In this document: one piece after another, positions 50,467 through 59,791 of the stretch
How positions within the stretch are numbered: the stretch's first letter is position 1
Layout of the letters: each line of letters begins with the position of its first letter
From: Ridgeia piscesae
Lineage: Eukaryota; Annelida; Polychaeta; Sabellida; Siboglinidae
Length of the DNA: 64,000 nt
Direction of reading: 5' to 3'
Assembly (NCBI GenBank): GCA_025642075.2
Contig: JAODUO010000148.1
Location: 176,001 to 240,000 of the forward strand
Translations under genes and position numbers: made by a program
Notes under the pieces: generated by a model
What the model was told of the DNA's origin: nothing
Seen by the model: only the letters and a program-made list of their open reading frames with translations
Database searches by the model: none

Positions 50467-51019
50467 TTTTAACTGGATTATATGTATGTGTACGTGGACA
50501 CATGTATCTAGTGAAACATTTCGACACAGGTAAGAATTTTATTCAGCATAACATCTTATATTAACCAGTACTGTAAATGTGACGTATGTTGTAGGTGATG
50601 CCACATTCCACCAGCAGGGCTACCCATCATGTGTGACGGTGAGTGCGAGTGTCATCCCCCCACCCGCCTTCACAGCCGTCCACGGTGACACCCTGACGGG
50701 CAGCCTGAGGACCCTCCCCATCGGCCCTGGCGTCTACACGTCAGACTCGGCCGAGTCCCTCCAGGAGATCCCCGTAGCAAACACTCACCACGGCTCCCTC
50801 TACCAGCCCGATTCTGGCGGCACCTACCCCAGGATACGCACTCCTCGCCGGCGATCCCAGAAGTATGAGAAGTCACGAGTGGGAGTGGGGGAGGACGGGG
50901 GACAGTCATATAAACACCGGCGCCGGCGCAAAGACGTGCCGCCACTGGACCTGTCCGGGTCATCAAGTGAGGAGGAGTGGCAGAGACGACGGGCGAGGAT
51001 GCCGTTGTCACACGTGTAG
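19373..51019 (+). CDS. ZDHHC1: ZDHHC1/ZDHHC11-type palmitoyltransferase, 14 coding exons (whole span)
   Basis: Exons join in phase to 1956 nt, a 651-residue protein. The N-terminus carries [14 protein letters not shown], diagnostic of ZDHHC1/ZDHHC11. Membrane helices fall at about residues 30-50, 60-78, 156-183 and 250-276. The Cys-rich domain runs from Cys114 to Cys148, with zinc ligands such as Cys114, Cys117, His127, Cys128, Cys131 and Cys134, and the catalytic DHHC at 139-142 (Cys142 is acylated). A T-T-x-E-like motif is seen as S-T-Y-E (287-290) in ISTYEYVVQ. The tail has a polybasic run (390-400), Ser-rich stretches and a C-terminal PPLDLS motif. Family members transfer palmitate from acyl-CoA to cysteines of membrane proteins in ER, Golgi or endosomal membranes. 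The tail is longer and more divergent than the core. Three introns hold giant minisatellites, and a second set of last exons lies downstream. Confidence 0.93.
19825..20030. repeat. Interspersed hairpin-ended repeat, copy 1
   Basis: It shares gcaagccagttgagatgtgt, gcataactgacaatatct and the terminal hairpin gacccgtccaaatgatgtct / ggacgggtctct with the copies at 20480, 22230 and 22930. Family unknown. Confidence 0.55.
20480..20700. repeat. Interspersed hairpin-ended repeat, copy 2
   Basis: It begins gtccaaaatgttgtggtaga, contains acaagccagttgagatgtgt and ends acctgtccaaatgacgggtg. It is diverged and lacks part of the middle seen in copies 1 and 3. Confidence 0.5.
22230..22525. repeat. Interspersed hairpin-ended repeat, copy 3
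   Basis: It contains ggtggacacatggatgttaa, gcataactgacaatatctgt and ends with acccatccaaatgatgggtg / gatgggtctctgtct. It is the most complete copy, about 300 bp. Confidence 0.55.
22650..22791. repeat. (GGCA)n / (GACA)n microsatellite
   Basis: A tetranucleotide run with a sharp switch from caggcagg to acagacag near 22750. Confidence 0.97.
22940..23160. repeat. Interspersed hairpin-ended repeat, copy 4
   Basis: It contains gtccaaaatgtcaacgtaga, tttttgctcctccaatgtat and ends acctgttcaaatgccaggtg gacgggtct. It is diverged from copies 1 to 3. Confidence 0.5.
24376..24658. repeat. 19-bp palindrome-rich tandem array
   Basis: About 15 units alternate cactacacagtgcagactg and cactaacacagtgcacactg. 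Each unit contains the palindrome-like cagtgca(c/g)actg, so the single strand could form many small hairpins. Confidence 0.95.
24927..25111 (+). CDS. ZDHHC1: ZDHHC1-like coding exon 2
   Basis: The acceptor is tctgacctag|GTG and the donor AACGT|GTAAGA. It encodes the second membrane helix ([19 protein letters not shown]), the family motif NPADPNV, and the first zinc-ligand pair (C-Y-L-C, Cys114 and Cys117). It leaves phase 2. Confidence 0.93.
25542..25643 (+). CDS. ZDHHC1: ZDHHC1-like coding exon 3 (catalytic DHHC)
   Basis: The acceptor is ctgtctccag|T and the donor CCG|GTCAGT. It encodes [13 protein letters not shown] and [14 protein letters not shown], that is the second zinc-binding half and the catalytic D-H-H-C with the active Cys142. 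All the key residues expected of an active enzyme are present. Confidence 0.96.
26470..26594 (+). CDS. ZDHHC1: ZDHHC1-like coding exon 4 (third membrane helix)
   Basis: The acceptor is ttgtttgcag|A and the donor CGAG|GTATTT. It encodes [20 protein letters not shown] and onwards through the helix, then [14 protein letters not shown] leading into the luminal loop. The phase joins exactly with exon 3 to restore the family motif NYRLF. Confidence 0.92.
26595..27206 (+). other. Intron after ZDHHC1-like coding exon 4
   Basis: About 0.6 kb of AT-rich sequence with nothing recognisable in it. Confidence 0.5.
27207..27287 (+). CDS. ZDHHC1: ZDHHC1-like coding exon 5 (luminal loop)
   Basis: The acceptor is ggttttgccatag|AT and the donor GCAG|GTAGGT; it is a phase 1-1 exon of 81 nt. 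It encodes [17 protein letters not shown] and PPPVSITTA, a Thr/Ser/Pro-rich part of the loop between membrane helices 3 and 4. Its last 24 bases plus the donor are the founding unit of the 49-bp array that follows. Confidence 0.8.
27264..32155 (+). repeat. 49-bp minisatellite derived from the exon 5 / 5' splice-site junction
   Basis: Roughly 100 units of about 49 bp fill most of the intron after exon 5. Each carries tctctcctgtctctatcacc, then acagcag|gtgggtaactt, so each repeats a strong 5' splice site. Each also has a pyrimidine/CACAG stretch that can pass as a 3' splice site. The first unit is the real end of exon 5. Variants change along the array: acaagcag, cacgcag and, at the far end, gtgggtaacgtctcac, so homogenisation is regional. 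In-frame read-through meets TAA at once (GGT GGG TAA). Confidence 0.97.
32630..32677 (+). CDS. ZDHHC1: ZDHHC1-like coding exon 6
   Basis: The acceptor is cccccttccag|CA and the donor CCAG|GTGAGT; the exon is phase 1-1 and 48 nt. It encodes (A)[15 protein letters not shown], continuing the luminal loop. It contains an N-Y-S glycosylation sequon. It is short, so support comes from strong splice sites and phase agreement. Confidence 0.75.
32780..32989. repeat. (CA)n microsatellite
   Basis: An interrupted CA tract lies between coding exons 6 and 7. Cys/Val and His/Thr frames are artefacts. Confidence 0.95.
33089..33214 (+). CDS. ZDHHC1: ZDHHC1-like coding exon 7 (fourth membrane helix)
   Basis: The acceptor is gtgaccgtgcag|TG and the donor CTCA|GTGAGT. 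It encodes [20 protein letters not shown] through to [10 protein letters not shown]. The G-H-L-L-x-F-H-x-Y-L end is conserved with ZDHHC1/ZDHHC11. Confidence 0.94.
33254..33680. repeat. Degenerate tandem repeat, unit about 25-35 bp
   Basis: Variants of acaccacatgagtacatgta gtaac recur with irregular spacing. Confidence 0.8.
35434..35512. repeat. (GGGC)n microsatellite
   Basis: A G-rich tetranucleotide run on the transcribed-sense strand. Its regular GGG tracts could fold as G-quadruplexes in DNA or in the intron RNA. Confidence 0.95.
36818..36939 (+). CDS. ZDHHC1: ZDHHC1-like coding exon 8 (S-T-Y-E motif)
   Basis: The acceptor is cgccattgcag|TG and the donor AAAG|GTGTGT. It encodes [20 protein letters not shown] and more. 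ISTYEYVVQ corresponds to the TTYEYIVQ-type motif just after the fourth helix in ZDHHC1. A charged helix-like stretch rich in Lys and Glu follows. Confidence 0.94.
36940..38342 (+). other. Intron after ZDHHC1-like coding exon 8
   Basis: 1.4 kb of AT-rich sequence. A fairly CpG-rich block at about 37670-38200 has no supported exon or open frame of note. Confidence 0.45.
38343..38404 (+). CDS. ZDHHC1: ZDHHC1-like coding exon 9
   Basis: The acceptor is tctcattgcag|GGA and the donor AGCAG|GTAAAT; it enters in phase 0 and leaves in phase 2. It encodes [20 protein letters not shown], part of the cytoplasmic tail. Called from splice sites and phase, not from strong family similarity. Confidence 0.72.
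38640..40965 (+). repeat. About 43-bp minisatellite carrying GTGAGT in almost every unit
   Basis: Units read gtgtctgtgagtattgtacc then tgagtgttgtccctgtgtcatca, with length variants. Around 50 copies are present. Each unit contains ctGTGAGTatt, a consensus-like 5' splice site, and a pyrimidine stretch ending tcatcag or tcaccag, like a 3' splice site. It lies about 240 bases after the end of coding exon 9. Open frames across it are repeat translations. Confidence 0.97.
42935..43262 (-). mobile_element. tRNA-derived SINE, copy 1
   Basis: On the minus strand an A box TAGCGCAGTGG (43255-43245) and a B box GAGTTTGAATCC (43204-43193) are about 40 nt apart, as in RNA polymerase III promoters. The body runs to about 42935 and shares ctgctcaaagcgc, tttactccc and ccatgctgcaatta with the copy near 63.2 kb. 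Confidence 0.75.
43770..44020. repeat. Mixed TG / GTGA / TCAG simple repeat
   Basis: Successive runs of tgtgcg, gtgagtga and cagtcagt end about 50 nt before the acceptor of coding exon 10. The GTGAGTGA part repeats the 5' splice-site-like word GTGAGT. Confidence 0.9.
44071..44140 (+). CDS. ZDHHC1: ZDHHC1-like coding exon 10
   Basis: The acceptor is atgtttccag|C and the donor CGACAT|GTAAGT; it enters in phase 2 and leaves in phase 0. It encodes (S)[20 protein letters not shown] then QRH, in the cytoplasmic tail. About 65 nt downstream, ctctctccccaacgac resembles the end of this exon, a possible local duplication. Confidence 0.75.
44415..46870 (+). repeat. 24-bp minisatellite in the intron after coding exon 10
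   Basis: About 100 units of agtgtggtggatacttatgg tagg, mostly exactly 24 bp. The first base alternates between a and g, making two unit types (peptides VVDTYGRS and VVDTYGRG). These occur in repeated blocks, notably between 45600 and 46140, a sign of higher-order duplication. Because 24 is a multiple of three, frames stay open for over 300 codons, but this lies between real exons and has no support as protein. Confidence 0.96.
47166..47325 (+). CDS. ZDHHC1: ZDHHC1-like coding exon 11 (polybasic)
   Basis: The acceptor is ggttctgtgtag|GGC and the donor CTCG|GTGAGT; phase 0 to 1. It encodes [20 protein letters not shown], then [11 protein letters not shown] at residues 390-400, then a Ser/Thr-poor linker. 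The basic run could bind acidic lipids at the membrane or act as a localisation signal; neither is shown. Confidence 0.82.
47326..48060 (+). other. Intron after ZDHHC1-like coding exon 11
   Basis: AT-rich, with nothing recognisable. Confidence 0.45.
48061..48189 (+). CDS. ZDHHC1: ZDHHC1-like coding exon 12
   Basis: The acceptor is ccttggctagcag|GA and the donor TGAAG|GTTTCC; it is a phase 1-1 exon of 129 nt. It encodes [20 protein letters not shown] and on to NKDDNFE, acidic and Ser-rich. It is the last exon common to both proposed 3' ends. Confidence 0.78.
48190..49024 (+). other. Intron after ZDHHC1-like coding exon 12
   Basis: AT-rich, with no recognised element. In the two-ended model, splicing diverges from this donor to 49025 or to 57181. 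Confidence 0.45.
49025..49168 (+). CDS. ZDHHC1: ZDHHC1-like coding exon 13, version A
   Basis: The acceptor is cctgattccacag|AC and the donor GACG|GTAATG; it is a phase 1-1 exon of 144 nt. It encodes [20 protein letters not shown] through [15 protein letters not shown]. The [14 protein letters not shown] end has a homologue in exon 13B at 57181-57258. Confidence 0.8.
49169..50594 (+). other. Intron after ZDHHC1-like coding exon 13A
   Basis: AT-rich, with a TA run at about 50408-50463; no exon is seen. Confidence 0.5.
50595..51019 (+). CDS. ZDHHC1: ZDHHC1-like last exon, version A
   Basis: The acceptor is cgtatgttgtag|GT and the frame runs to the TAG at 51017-51019. It encodes 140 residues after the shared Gly, including [17 protein letters not shown], a basic stretch ([14 protein letters not shown] and KHRRRRKD) and [20 protein letters not shown] near the C-terminus. 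GC content is clearly higher than in the introns. The PPLDLS motif recurs in last exon B, so it is probably a functional tail motif; its role is unknown. Confidence 0.88.
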
Positions 51020-51558
51020 TCTGTCGTCCTCTCTCTCTCTCTCATGTAGCGTATGTGGAGGCTTGTGTGGGTTCATCAATGTCGATGGAAAATGCATGCC
51101 AAATGTGTTGCAACAATGCGAGGTTGTCATGACAAATGTTGCGTTCATATGCTCGGTTGGTGACACGAAATGTTGGTGAAATCATAAGATGGAATCTTCT
51201 GTGAAGTGTGTCAACGCCGATGCAATGTTTTGTGGCAACTCAACCCTGTTATCGACATCTCCAAGTTATCACCGTCCTTATGTTGACATAGTTATCCTAG
51301 ATCTACTCAGCCAAGCATTCCCGCTTTCAAGTGATGCTCCTAGGAGCGACGTAACTGACTGAGTGAGACTGAGCAGGTTGCTCTTCCAGCTGCTCCTGCT
51401 GGTTGCTATATAGGGACAGTGTCAGGGAAGTTGTTGGGCAGAGGTGTGTCTGACCCTAGGGAATAAGAATGGTGGTGTTATACTGTTTCTGCATCGTACA
51501 GACATACATATGTGTGTGTATACATACATGTATATATACATACATTATATACATAAAT

Positions 51559-51606
<48 letters not shown>

Positions 51607-51702
51607 ATATACTATATTTATATATAATATATGTGATAGAACTAATTATGTGTGTATATTATATATATAATATTATATATATATAATATCATATAGTGTG
51701 TG

Positions 51703-51751
<49 letters not shown>

Positions 51752-51940
51752 ACCTGTGTATAATTCGCATATACCTATAGCAACATGACTGACTCTGGTT
51801 GTATGGCTGACATGTTTTTATTTACTAGCTAGCTATTTGTGTACACAATACAACCAGAAACATAATAATAATGTGTAATTATTATTTGCATACAAAATTC
51901 AGTCAGGTTTATAGAGCAGTAAGAAAAGATGATATCTTAT

Positions 51941-51946
51941 AATAAA
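51941..51946 (+). terminator. Candidate polyadenylation signal for the version A 3' end
   Basis: AATAAA lies about 0.9 kb after the stop at 51019, within AT-rich sequence. It is the first canonical hexamer I noticed; others nearby are possible. Confidence 0.3.
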
Positions 51947-54705
51947 ATTATAGTGTAGTATCTGGTCTTTGGGACTGTTAAAAGCAAAGCACTATTTACT
52001 ACCTGGCAGACTGGTTTAATCAAACATCTCGACTTTTGTATTTATAATATATATTGTATATATATATATATATATATATATACATACATGCGGTACTGAA
52101 TATATTACTATATATCAAGTGCAGATATATGTAATCTAAGAGGCTTTTATATGTAAACATATTATATAAAATGTAAATTCAACATTCCGTCTATGAGAAC
52201 AGAAATATTATGTACAGTTTGTGATAATGCCAAATTATAAAACACGTATGTACATTTTGCCGTAAAACTAAAAATGATCGAGCCAATTTTTTAATTTTTT
52301 TTATAACGTATTTATTTAAGACATATCAGCTGTCATGTCCAAAATATACCTGCTTCAGGTGCACAGATACTAACATTATTTATTGCAGTAATCATGGGAG
52401 TGAGAAAGGTGTTTCTTTCGAACAAAGGTAATTTGGGGGACGAGTTCGTTCGTCAGACTGCATTTTATATTACCTAATGGTGTGCAATATTATCTGAAAC
52501 TGCACCATTCACACGAGTTGAAAGAAGTATGTCATTGTGTAATAAAAGAGAGTTACACCAGGTGTAGGGAAACTCCTCCGGACAACGTAAAAGGGAAAAT
52601 ATACGTGTGCATCGTTTGAGACAGAGAACAAAAATATTGAGGTTATCTTTGGAAAGGCCTACCGAGTTGTCGTTATTTCTCTAATGAGGAACGATATACC
52701 GTGGCGACGATCCTATGTAAGACCCGTGTGAACAAGCTGAATTAAGTGCGGTTTTGCATTATTTATTATTACTATCGGCGTTTGGCGCATGGGGTGCACG
52801 CATACTCTAGTCGTGTTGTACGCTCATGAACCGTCAAACTGGTGCGTCTGTGTTGACAGTGTAATTCATGTTACGTGACACAGTCACTGGCTTGGCTGAT
52901 AGTGTAAAATGACATCTTGTACTTGATACTGTAATGTATAGTATATTTTATATAGGAGTATCAGCTGAACTCAGAAGTATTTTGACAGCAATGCTGTTTG
53001 ATCATCAAATTAGAAAATAAAAGAGAATATCGATTTCACAATGCGTTTTGGACTATTCAAATTCTATGTGTATTGTGGTGGATGTCGCAATATCTAAATT
53101 AAACATGCACAGAGAGAACGTGCGGTTTGTCCCCATGGAAATGTTAAATCACCCCCTCCCCCGTCGTCCCCTTGTGTGATGAGTGTCCAGTCTTGAGACT
53201 TCCGCGTGTACCACTGGTGGCGTCAGTTCCTAGGATATTGGCGCCCTACAAGTCGTACGTTCACTGCATTATACCATCCATACGTACTCTTTTCCTTACA
53301 CTATTCGCCAATATGTCCCTAATTGGAACCGGACTACCTCCGTGTTCACTTCAGATATTCATTATGATATGTTCTCTTCATTCACCGTCTATTTTCACGT
53401 GCCTAGTGCGATGTGATTAAGCAGCCATAACTTTAGACAAACTGCATACGCAACGTGATGCTCCACAATTACATTCACGATATGTGTAACGCAAACGGCT
53501 AGAACTGTAGCAGAGCTAATACATCCGAGCTGGGGCTCTTCAATACTCAGCGCTCTCACGCGGATAGGATCAAAACTTAAAACAGATACCGCACTAAACG
53601 ACGCGACGTCCGAGATCTGCGCGCGTTTGGTCCCATCAGGAGGAAGATGCCCCAGCTCCTGTCTAATAGCTCTGACTGTAGGCATCGTTGACATATCCCA
53701 TAAGTGATACGTTATTTATACTGCGCTTTTTCTACGAAGGGTTCCTTCTCAAGAGTTCCACCAACACTCATAACGAGACAAGTAGAGTCATGCACGACAT
53801 CTATATATCAAAGGACAAGATGCACGAGTGCGGTTTATTCAAATAAATACACTTTACAATAAATGTATTGTAGCGGCGACTATCAGACATGTCGTAGGCT
53901 ATGCATGCGACATGCGTGCACTGACTGCCCGTGTCGCCAAATGGTGTTAATCCAGAAAACGTACTCACTGACACACGCATGATATTACCACTGTTTGCAC
54001 TACTGTCGTGCTAACGTCCAATATAACTCCATGTAATGTTAATTATGCACACAGTCGGCCTCGGGGTGTTTTGCATAACGTACATTTATTGAATTTCTTA
54101 CAATGTGAGCGAGAAACCAATATCGAAATAAGACAGAGACGGTCGCAGTGTTCACAGTGCAATTTTTAAAGATGGTGGCAATGTCCAAAATGTGATACTT
54201 TTTACGTTTTCAAGAAGACGAAACAAACTGAGCAGTTTTTCTAAGCAGAATAACTAATTTCCGCAGGAATGTGGAAAAATGCCCTTCAGCTGCCCCTTTC
54301 CGGTGAATGTGTTGGTTCAGGAAGACCATGTATGTATTCGTTATGCTAGATCGCAGTGCTTCACCTGCCTAACGCATTATATCACATATAATGTTTTTCA
54401 GTTACTGCCGTATATCGCTTTCTTCTGACAAGAGCGTTAATGTGCATGCTCAAAAGTAAGTATAGAAATCGACATGTGTTTTTCTTGGTCTAATAAAATC
54501 ATCGTAACTAAAGGTAGAATGTTGCCACTGGGCATGTATCATCATAATTAACTTGTAAACATATTAGCAAAATTAATTATGGTTGATAATAAGCACGTTT
54601 ACTTGATTACACCTACCAATCAACATAGCACTAACGGGGCGAGACGTCTATCAGCTAAGGGAGCAATGGCGCAGGCGTTTTATCTCGCAGCTGTTTTAGC
54701 AAACG

Positions 54706-54708
<3 letters not shown>

Positions 54709-54787
<79 letters not shown>
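54709..54787. repeat. (CT)n microsatellite
   Basis: An almost pure CT tract. Confidence 0.97.
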
Positions 54788-55458
54788 GTGATAATATATA
54801 CAAACATATTATACAGTACAGATACATTTTGTATGATAAACAATTACTCTAACGATAATTACTCAATTATCAATACTAATTTCACTACTTCCATTCCTAT
54901 ATACCACTTAAATCTATCTAAGGCGGACACTAGGTGTGCAAGATTACATTTCTTAATCATATCGATTTTATTATTATGTGAGCTCATTTGCAAAGATCAA
55001 ACTTAAAATGTTTGACATCGCTATCAAAAAAGCTATGTAATGCTATAAACATAACAGCTCTATGTGAACTATATTGTGAACTTTGTACTGACGACCGCCA
55101 TCTTTAAACATGGAGGATGTGGAAGACGGAAAAGCAAGAAAACACTTGAAATCCCTGTCCCATAAAACATAATATATGCATATTTAAATTAATGTAATTA
55201 TTATTAGAATACGGGAAAATTGAATTTGGCGGTCATTTTAAAGATGGCCGCCAAGCCAGTCAGCTGCTTCGCAATAGTCAGGGATTATTTCTAACTACAC
55301 AATGCCAACCGACCTGGTACCAATATGTGAATTTGCTGGTCTTGGCCCATGGACTAAATAGGAACAGAGTTGGTTTGACGCAAGTGAAATCACTTCCATT
55401 ATGCATGATTCATTGCTTTAATTATATAATTATACCATGATATCTGCACTGATACAGA

Positions 55459-55459
55459 G

Positions 55460-55528
<69 letters not shown>
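55459..55528. repeat. (TA)n microsatellite
   Basis: A pure TA tract. Confidence 0.96.
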
Positions 55529-55534
<6 letters not shown>

Positions 55535-56694
55535 ACTATATGTATGTATCACATGACAACTGTTATGTCAAAGCGATTGCTGAGGTAATAAAAATCGTCC
55601 ACACTGGGCGTATTACCCCCAGCCAAGGGGTCAATACGCTACCCTGGGCGTATTGCTCCTACATTTAATATTTATTTAAATGCATATATTTTGAAAAAAT
55701 ACTGTGATCAGATTTTGAATGCTGGCTCTTTTAATAAAGTGAAACATCCTCTTTGGGAATACTAAACTGTTTTTCTAAACTTTACTATTTGTTATTCTGC
55801 AATTTCTTGCTTAAGGTGGGCGTATTCACCCGTCCTACCCTATGCACATGCTATTGAAACTTTCATTTCGCCTTCCTCTCCTGATGTTAATTGCTCATTG
55901 AATCATCTTTGAAATTGTCTTAAAGACCTATTTGATGAGTGAGAGTGGATTTAAACTTAGATGCAGATAAGACACTCTTTCTTATCGTTACACACATAGA
56001 CAACGTGAAATAATAGAGAGCATGTCAAGTTGTTTAGGATGGAACACAATAAAACTGCTACAAACAAACAACCGATTTTTACAGTCCTGATCACCAATGC
56101 ATACCACAAACACTGAAAACGGTAGCAGAATGTTACAGTTGATGTTTTTATTATTGAATAAGTTATGTTTTTTTTATAAACAATTTGCTGATTGCCATGC
56201 CCAGAAGCGGAATAGATTAATACATGTTTGTAAGAGTTCGTCTTTTGTGCCGTTTCAGCTGAAAACTGCATATTATGTTAAATACACACGAATTTCTGTA
56301 GACTATTCTATGTAGATCTTGTGTCAGACGCATGATAGTTTATTTTTTGTTAGTTTATGCTACTGGTCGCTCTTCCTTCTTTATATTGTTTATATGGTAT
56401 TTGGTGCTTACATACGTTTTATGACTGATTGCCTTAAATTTCCTTTTCTGACTAAACAAATAACATTTTGTCTTACAAAACAGTTAACGTGGAGTTATGA
56501 CAAGTGATAAAACGTAAGGGGCACGTTGGATCCCTGGATATGTTAGTGTAACAGTTGGCCGATCTCAAATAGAAATAGCAGTGCCTTTTTCCAAACGTCT
56601 GCAGGCATGCCCTATTGGAGGACAAACAGACGACGGGTTATTTTATTGTTAACATGTACCGCCTTTAGGTCAAACAAGACAGAACGTTTCCTCG

Positions 56695-56870
56695 GCTACA
56701 TATAAATGTGACGTCACAGCGTAATTGCTAGCATTTGTACAAGAACGCGGCCAAAACGTTTAATTCAATTTCTTCCGGAAATCGGACAGACTTTCTGGGT
56801 CTACAACCAGATCGAGTCGGTAGGAGTCGCTGTAGCAACATTTATCAGGTAATTAAGTTAATTTGCGGTT
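56695..56870 (+). promoter_or_regulatory. Possible internal promoter and leader exon upstream of exon 13B
   Basis: TATAAA at 56701-56706 is followed by a perfect TGACGTCA cyclic-AMP response element at 56709-56716, then a plain stretch ending in acatttatcag|gtaattaag, a usable 5' splice site. An ATG at 57072 opens a frame that runs straight into exon 13B. This would allow a short transcript lacking the DHHC core. The CRE lies downstream of the TATA box, which is unusual, so the call is weak. Confidence 0.25.
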
Positions 56871-57180
56871 TATGTCCGGTGTAGAAAGGTATGCCAGTCC
56901 CAATTAATAAACATAACTAATTGTATTTTATTATACCATTTTCGTGTAGATTTCTACGTATTATTACAACGGATTGTGTTGTCTACTGCATTGTTTTACG
57001 TCAACATGCCGCGAAAAATCGTACTTAATTAAGCGCCTGCTAAGCCAAAGCAGCTTGATACTATACAAAATATGAATCGTAATAATATTGTGTTTACGCT
57101 CAGAGATACAAAGTCACGCCATAATGAAAAGGGGCGGCATTCGCAATATTCCGACATTCGAGGTGTTGATTTCATTGCAG

Positions 57181-57258
57181 AAATGGATATTCGCCAAAGA
57201 TATGCGCTCGTAGAAAGACTAGTGCTGCCACCTAGTAGCGACAGTGAAAACGACGACG
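57181..57258 (+). CDS. ZDHHC1: ZDHHC1-like coding exon 13, version B
   Basis: The acceptor is gttgatttcattgcag|AA and the donor GACG|GTACGT; it is a phase 1-1 exon of 78 nt. It encodes (E)MDIRQRYALVERLVLPP then SSDSENDD, homologous to [14 protein letters not shown] of version A and with the same phases. Joined from the donor at 48189 it keeps the frame (GAA|G + AA). The same frame is open upstream to an ATG at 57072, so a start inside an extended exon is also possible. Confidence 0.68.
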
Positions 57259-59091
57259 GTACGTATTTAAATATGGGCAACCTATGCCGATTTTCTAGTA
57301 ACGCACAGTGTCGTCTTGTTGGAAGTAGTAGCATTAGTTAGTAGAGCCCCCCCCCAAAAAACGTATAGCGCTACGTATTCAGGTGTATCAAATGGTGAAG
57401 ATTAAATATATGTCACTCGCTTGATGGCGCCAGTGTAGCCGTATTCCTCGTCCTACTTCATTCTCGCAGTCGGAACTCGTGACGTTCGTTGACGCTATCA
57501 CGGTTACTGGTCGTGTTTCAACTGATCTCGTCTTCTTAGTACGATATAATTATCTTTCGTCTTTGGTGGTTGGTTTCCTTGTTGTGACATCACATTGACC
57601 CGGAGACAGGCTGATATACCTCGGACAGAGTAAGCGACGATTCTACAGGTCGTCAAGTGTGCAGTCATTTTGGATAGAGTTCAGCATCGTGCCATTCGTG
57701 GGTCGACTTCTCAATATATAAAGACTCTGAATCCGATTATCCCACTGGTCAGTTCATTTGATATGCCCTGGAAAACTACTAAATTTTCCTCAAACATTGC
57801 TTATTAATTAATTAATATTAGTTCTGACAATCATTTTAGTATAAGGTGTTATGAATTATGAATACATTATCTGTGATGATTATGATTGTTTACTTTCAAT
57901 TTTTTGAGAAAAAATATTAATAATAAGCCGCTAAAATTACTTTGTAGAAATATGAAAAATTCGCCAAATCTGGTTGCCCTCTGTTATATGTCAACATTGG
58001 TCACTGAGCCTATTTGCGGGAAATTGCTGCAAACGAGCCCGGCTTTGATGGGCTATGGTCATCAAGACAAACAATTCATAAGGAATTAATTAACCTTCTT
58101 TTTTACTTGGTACGAAAATAGCTGAAATTGCTACATCGGATAGAATCAATTCGTATATAATATTTACAATAGACTACGCATTTGCAAAAATGTGATATTC
58201 CTCAGGGTTAAATATGGTGTGCCTGACCATAGAAAGACCAACAAGAATATCGGATTCATGGGCTTTAAGCAAACATAAATACATTCACGCAAAAGCATCG
58301 GATAAGTATACACAATGTATCCATGAAAGACTGTATATACTCTGAATTTGTATTTCGTTTTAAATATTCAAAACGCAGCGTATTATTTCGTTATAACGCC
58401 ACTACGGCAATCGACTGATTGTGGACATTGCTTTCTAAAAGTACAATACAACGTTCGTTACATGATGCATGTCGCCATGTAGAAATTACATAACTTGTAT
58501 TAGAATAAGTAAACAAAGGCGTTCAGTTGTCTCCACATCTGCAAAAATCAATCAAACACTAAGTTCAGTATAATTTGTACATATGTATAAAATGCATAAT
58601 CATATTTGTGTAATACGTTAATGAAGTTATTAAATTGAATTGGATTTCGAACGGTTATCATAAATGGGCAATTCACAAAGATGAACTAGACTAGAGTGTA
58701 TAGGCTACTTACTTATGGCTCGGTCAAACGGGTATGTTGAGTAGCCGAATAATGTTTTTCAACGTAATGGCTATGGTTTAGCCACGCCAACGCCACTTTG
58801 AAAAAAATACAATTTGTTTGCAGAGTTATGGATATGTGGTGTGTTTTCTGGGACTGTGTGAAAAAAACCTGAATTGGCGTCCCAGAGCAAGAATACGTAA
58901 ACTGTTGAATCCACAAAAGGGCGGGAATGATTAGAACAATGTCGCCCTCTGTTGGATGGTTATGCGATTTCGACTTTTCTTACAATTAGTTTGCGTGAAA
59001 ACATGTGCGCAGATACTCACGAAATATCACACGAGTAGACAAATTGCCACCACCTAATGATATTTATCTAAAGATTTAATATGTATGTATG

Positions 59092-59147
<56 letters not shown>

Positions 59148-59163
59148 TACACATATATATATA

Positions 59164-59232
<69 letters not shown>

Positions 59233-59389
59233 TAGGCTGTAATTGGAATTACATTGAGGTAATCTGGCAATAAAATTTGCCCTTTTTCACACTACAACTG
59301 TTGTCCAGTGTTTATATTGTTTGCACCAAACAAGCTACGACCACACATTAACTCACTTTCTGGTAGTATACATAAATATATATATATAC

Positions 59390-59435
<46 letters not shown>

Positions 59436-59545
59436 GTTTTATATATACGTATATATATATATATATATATATATGTAATATATATATTATAATTATATAG
59501 TTTCACTTGATATAAATGATAATTATATTTTACTCTTGCTATCAA

Positions 59546-59589
<44 letters not shown>

Positions 59590-59719
59590 TAGTTATGAAT
59601 GGCAAACAGGTGAAACAGTATAATTCATCATTTATATCAAGTGTAATCTATACAGTATGCAATCTTTATAAGTATAATCACATGTTCGTGATGTTCCCTC
59701 AATTATTTGTGTTCATGTT

Positions 59720-59791
<72 letters not shown>

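Larger units (their letters stand above)
51020..57180 (+). other. 3' UTR of version A and the stretch up to exon 13B
   Basis: It holds TA runs (51560-51745, 52060-52081, 55459-55528), a CT run (54709-54787) and a possible degenerate MITE with cgtattaccccc/ggtgggcgtattcaccc words (55590-55840). A somewhat GC-richer block at 53150-53700 has 80-100 codon frames on both strands that match nothing I know. No DHHC-core exon is present, so exons 13B and 14B are not the end of a complete second gene. Confidence 0.5.

Noticed and set aside
53172..53694. Overlapping 82-codon and 99-codon frames on opposite strands
   Set aside because: No recognisable domain, no splice partners in phase, and no relation to the ZDHHC1 exons; length is near chance for this GC content.
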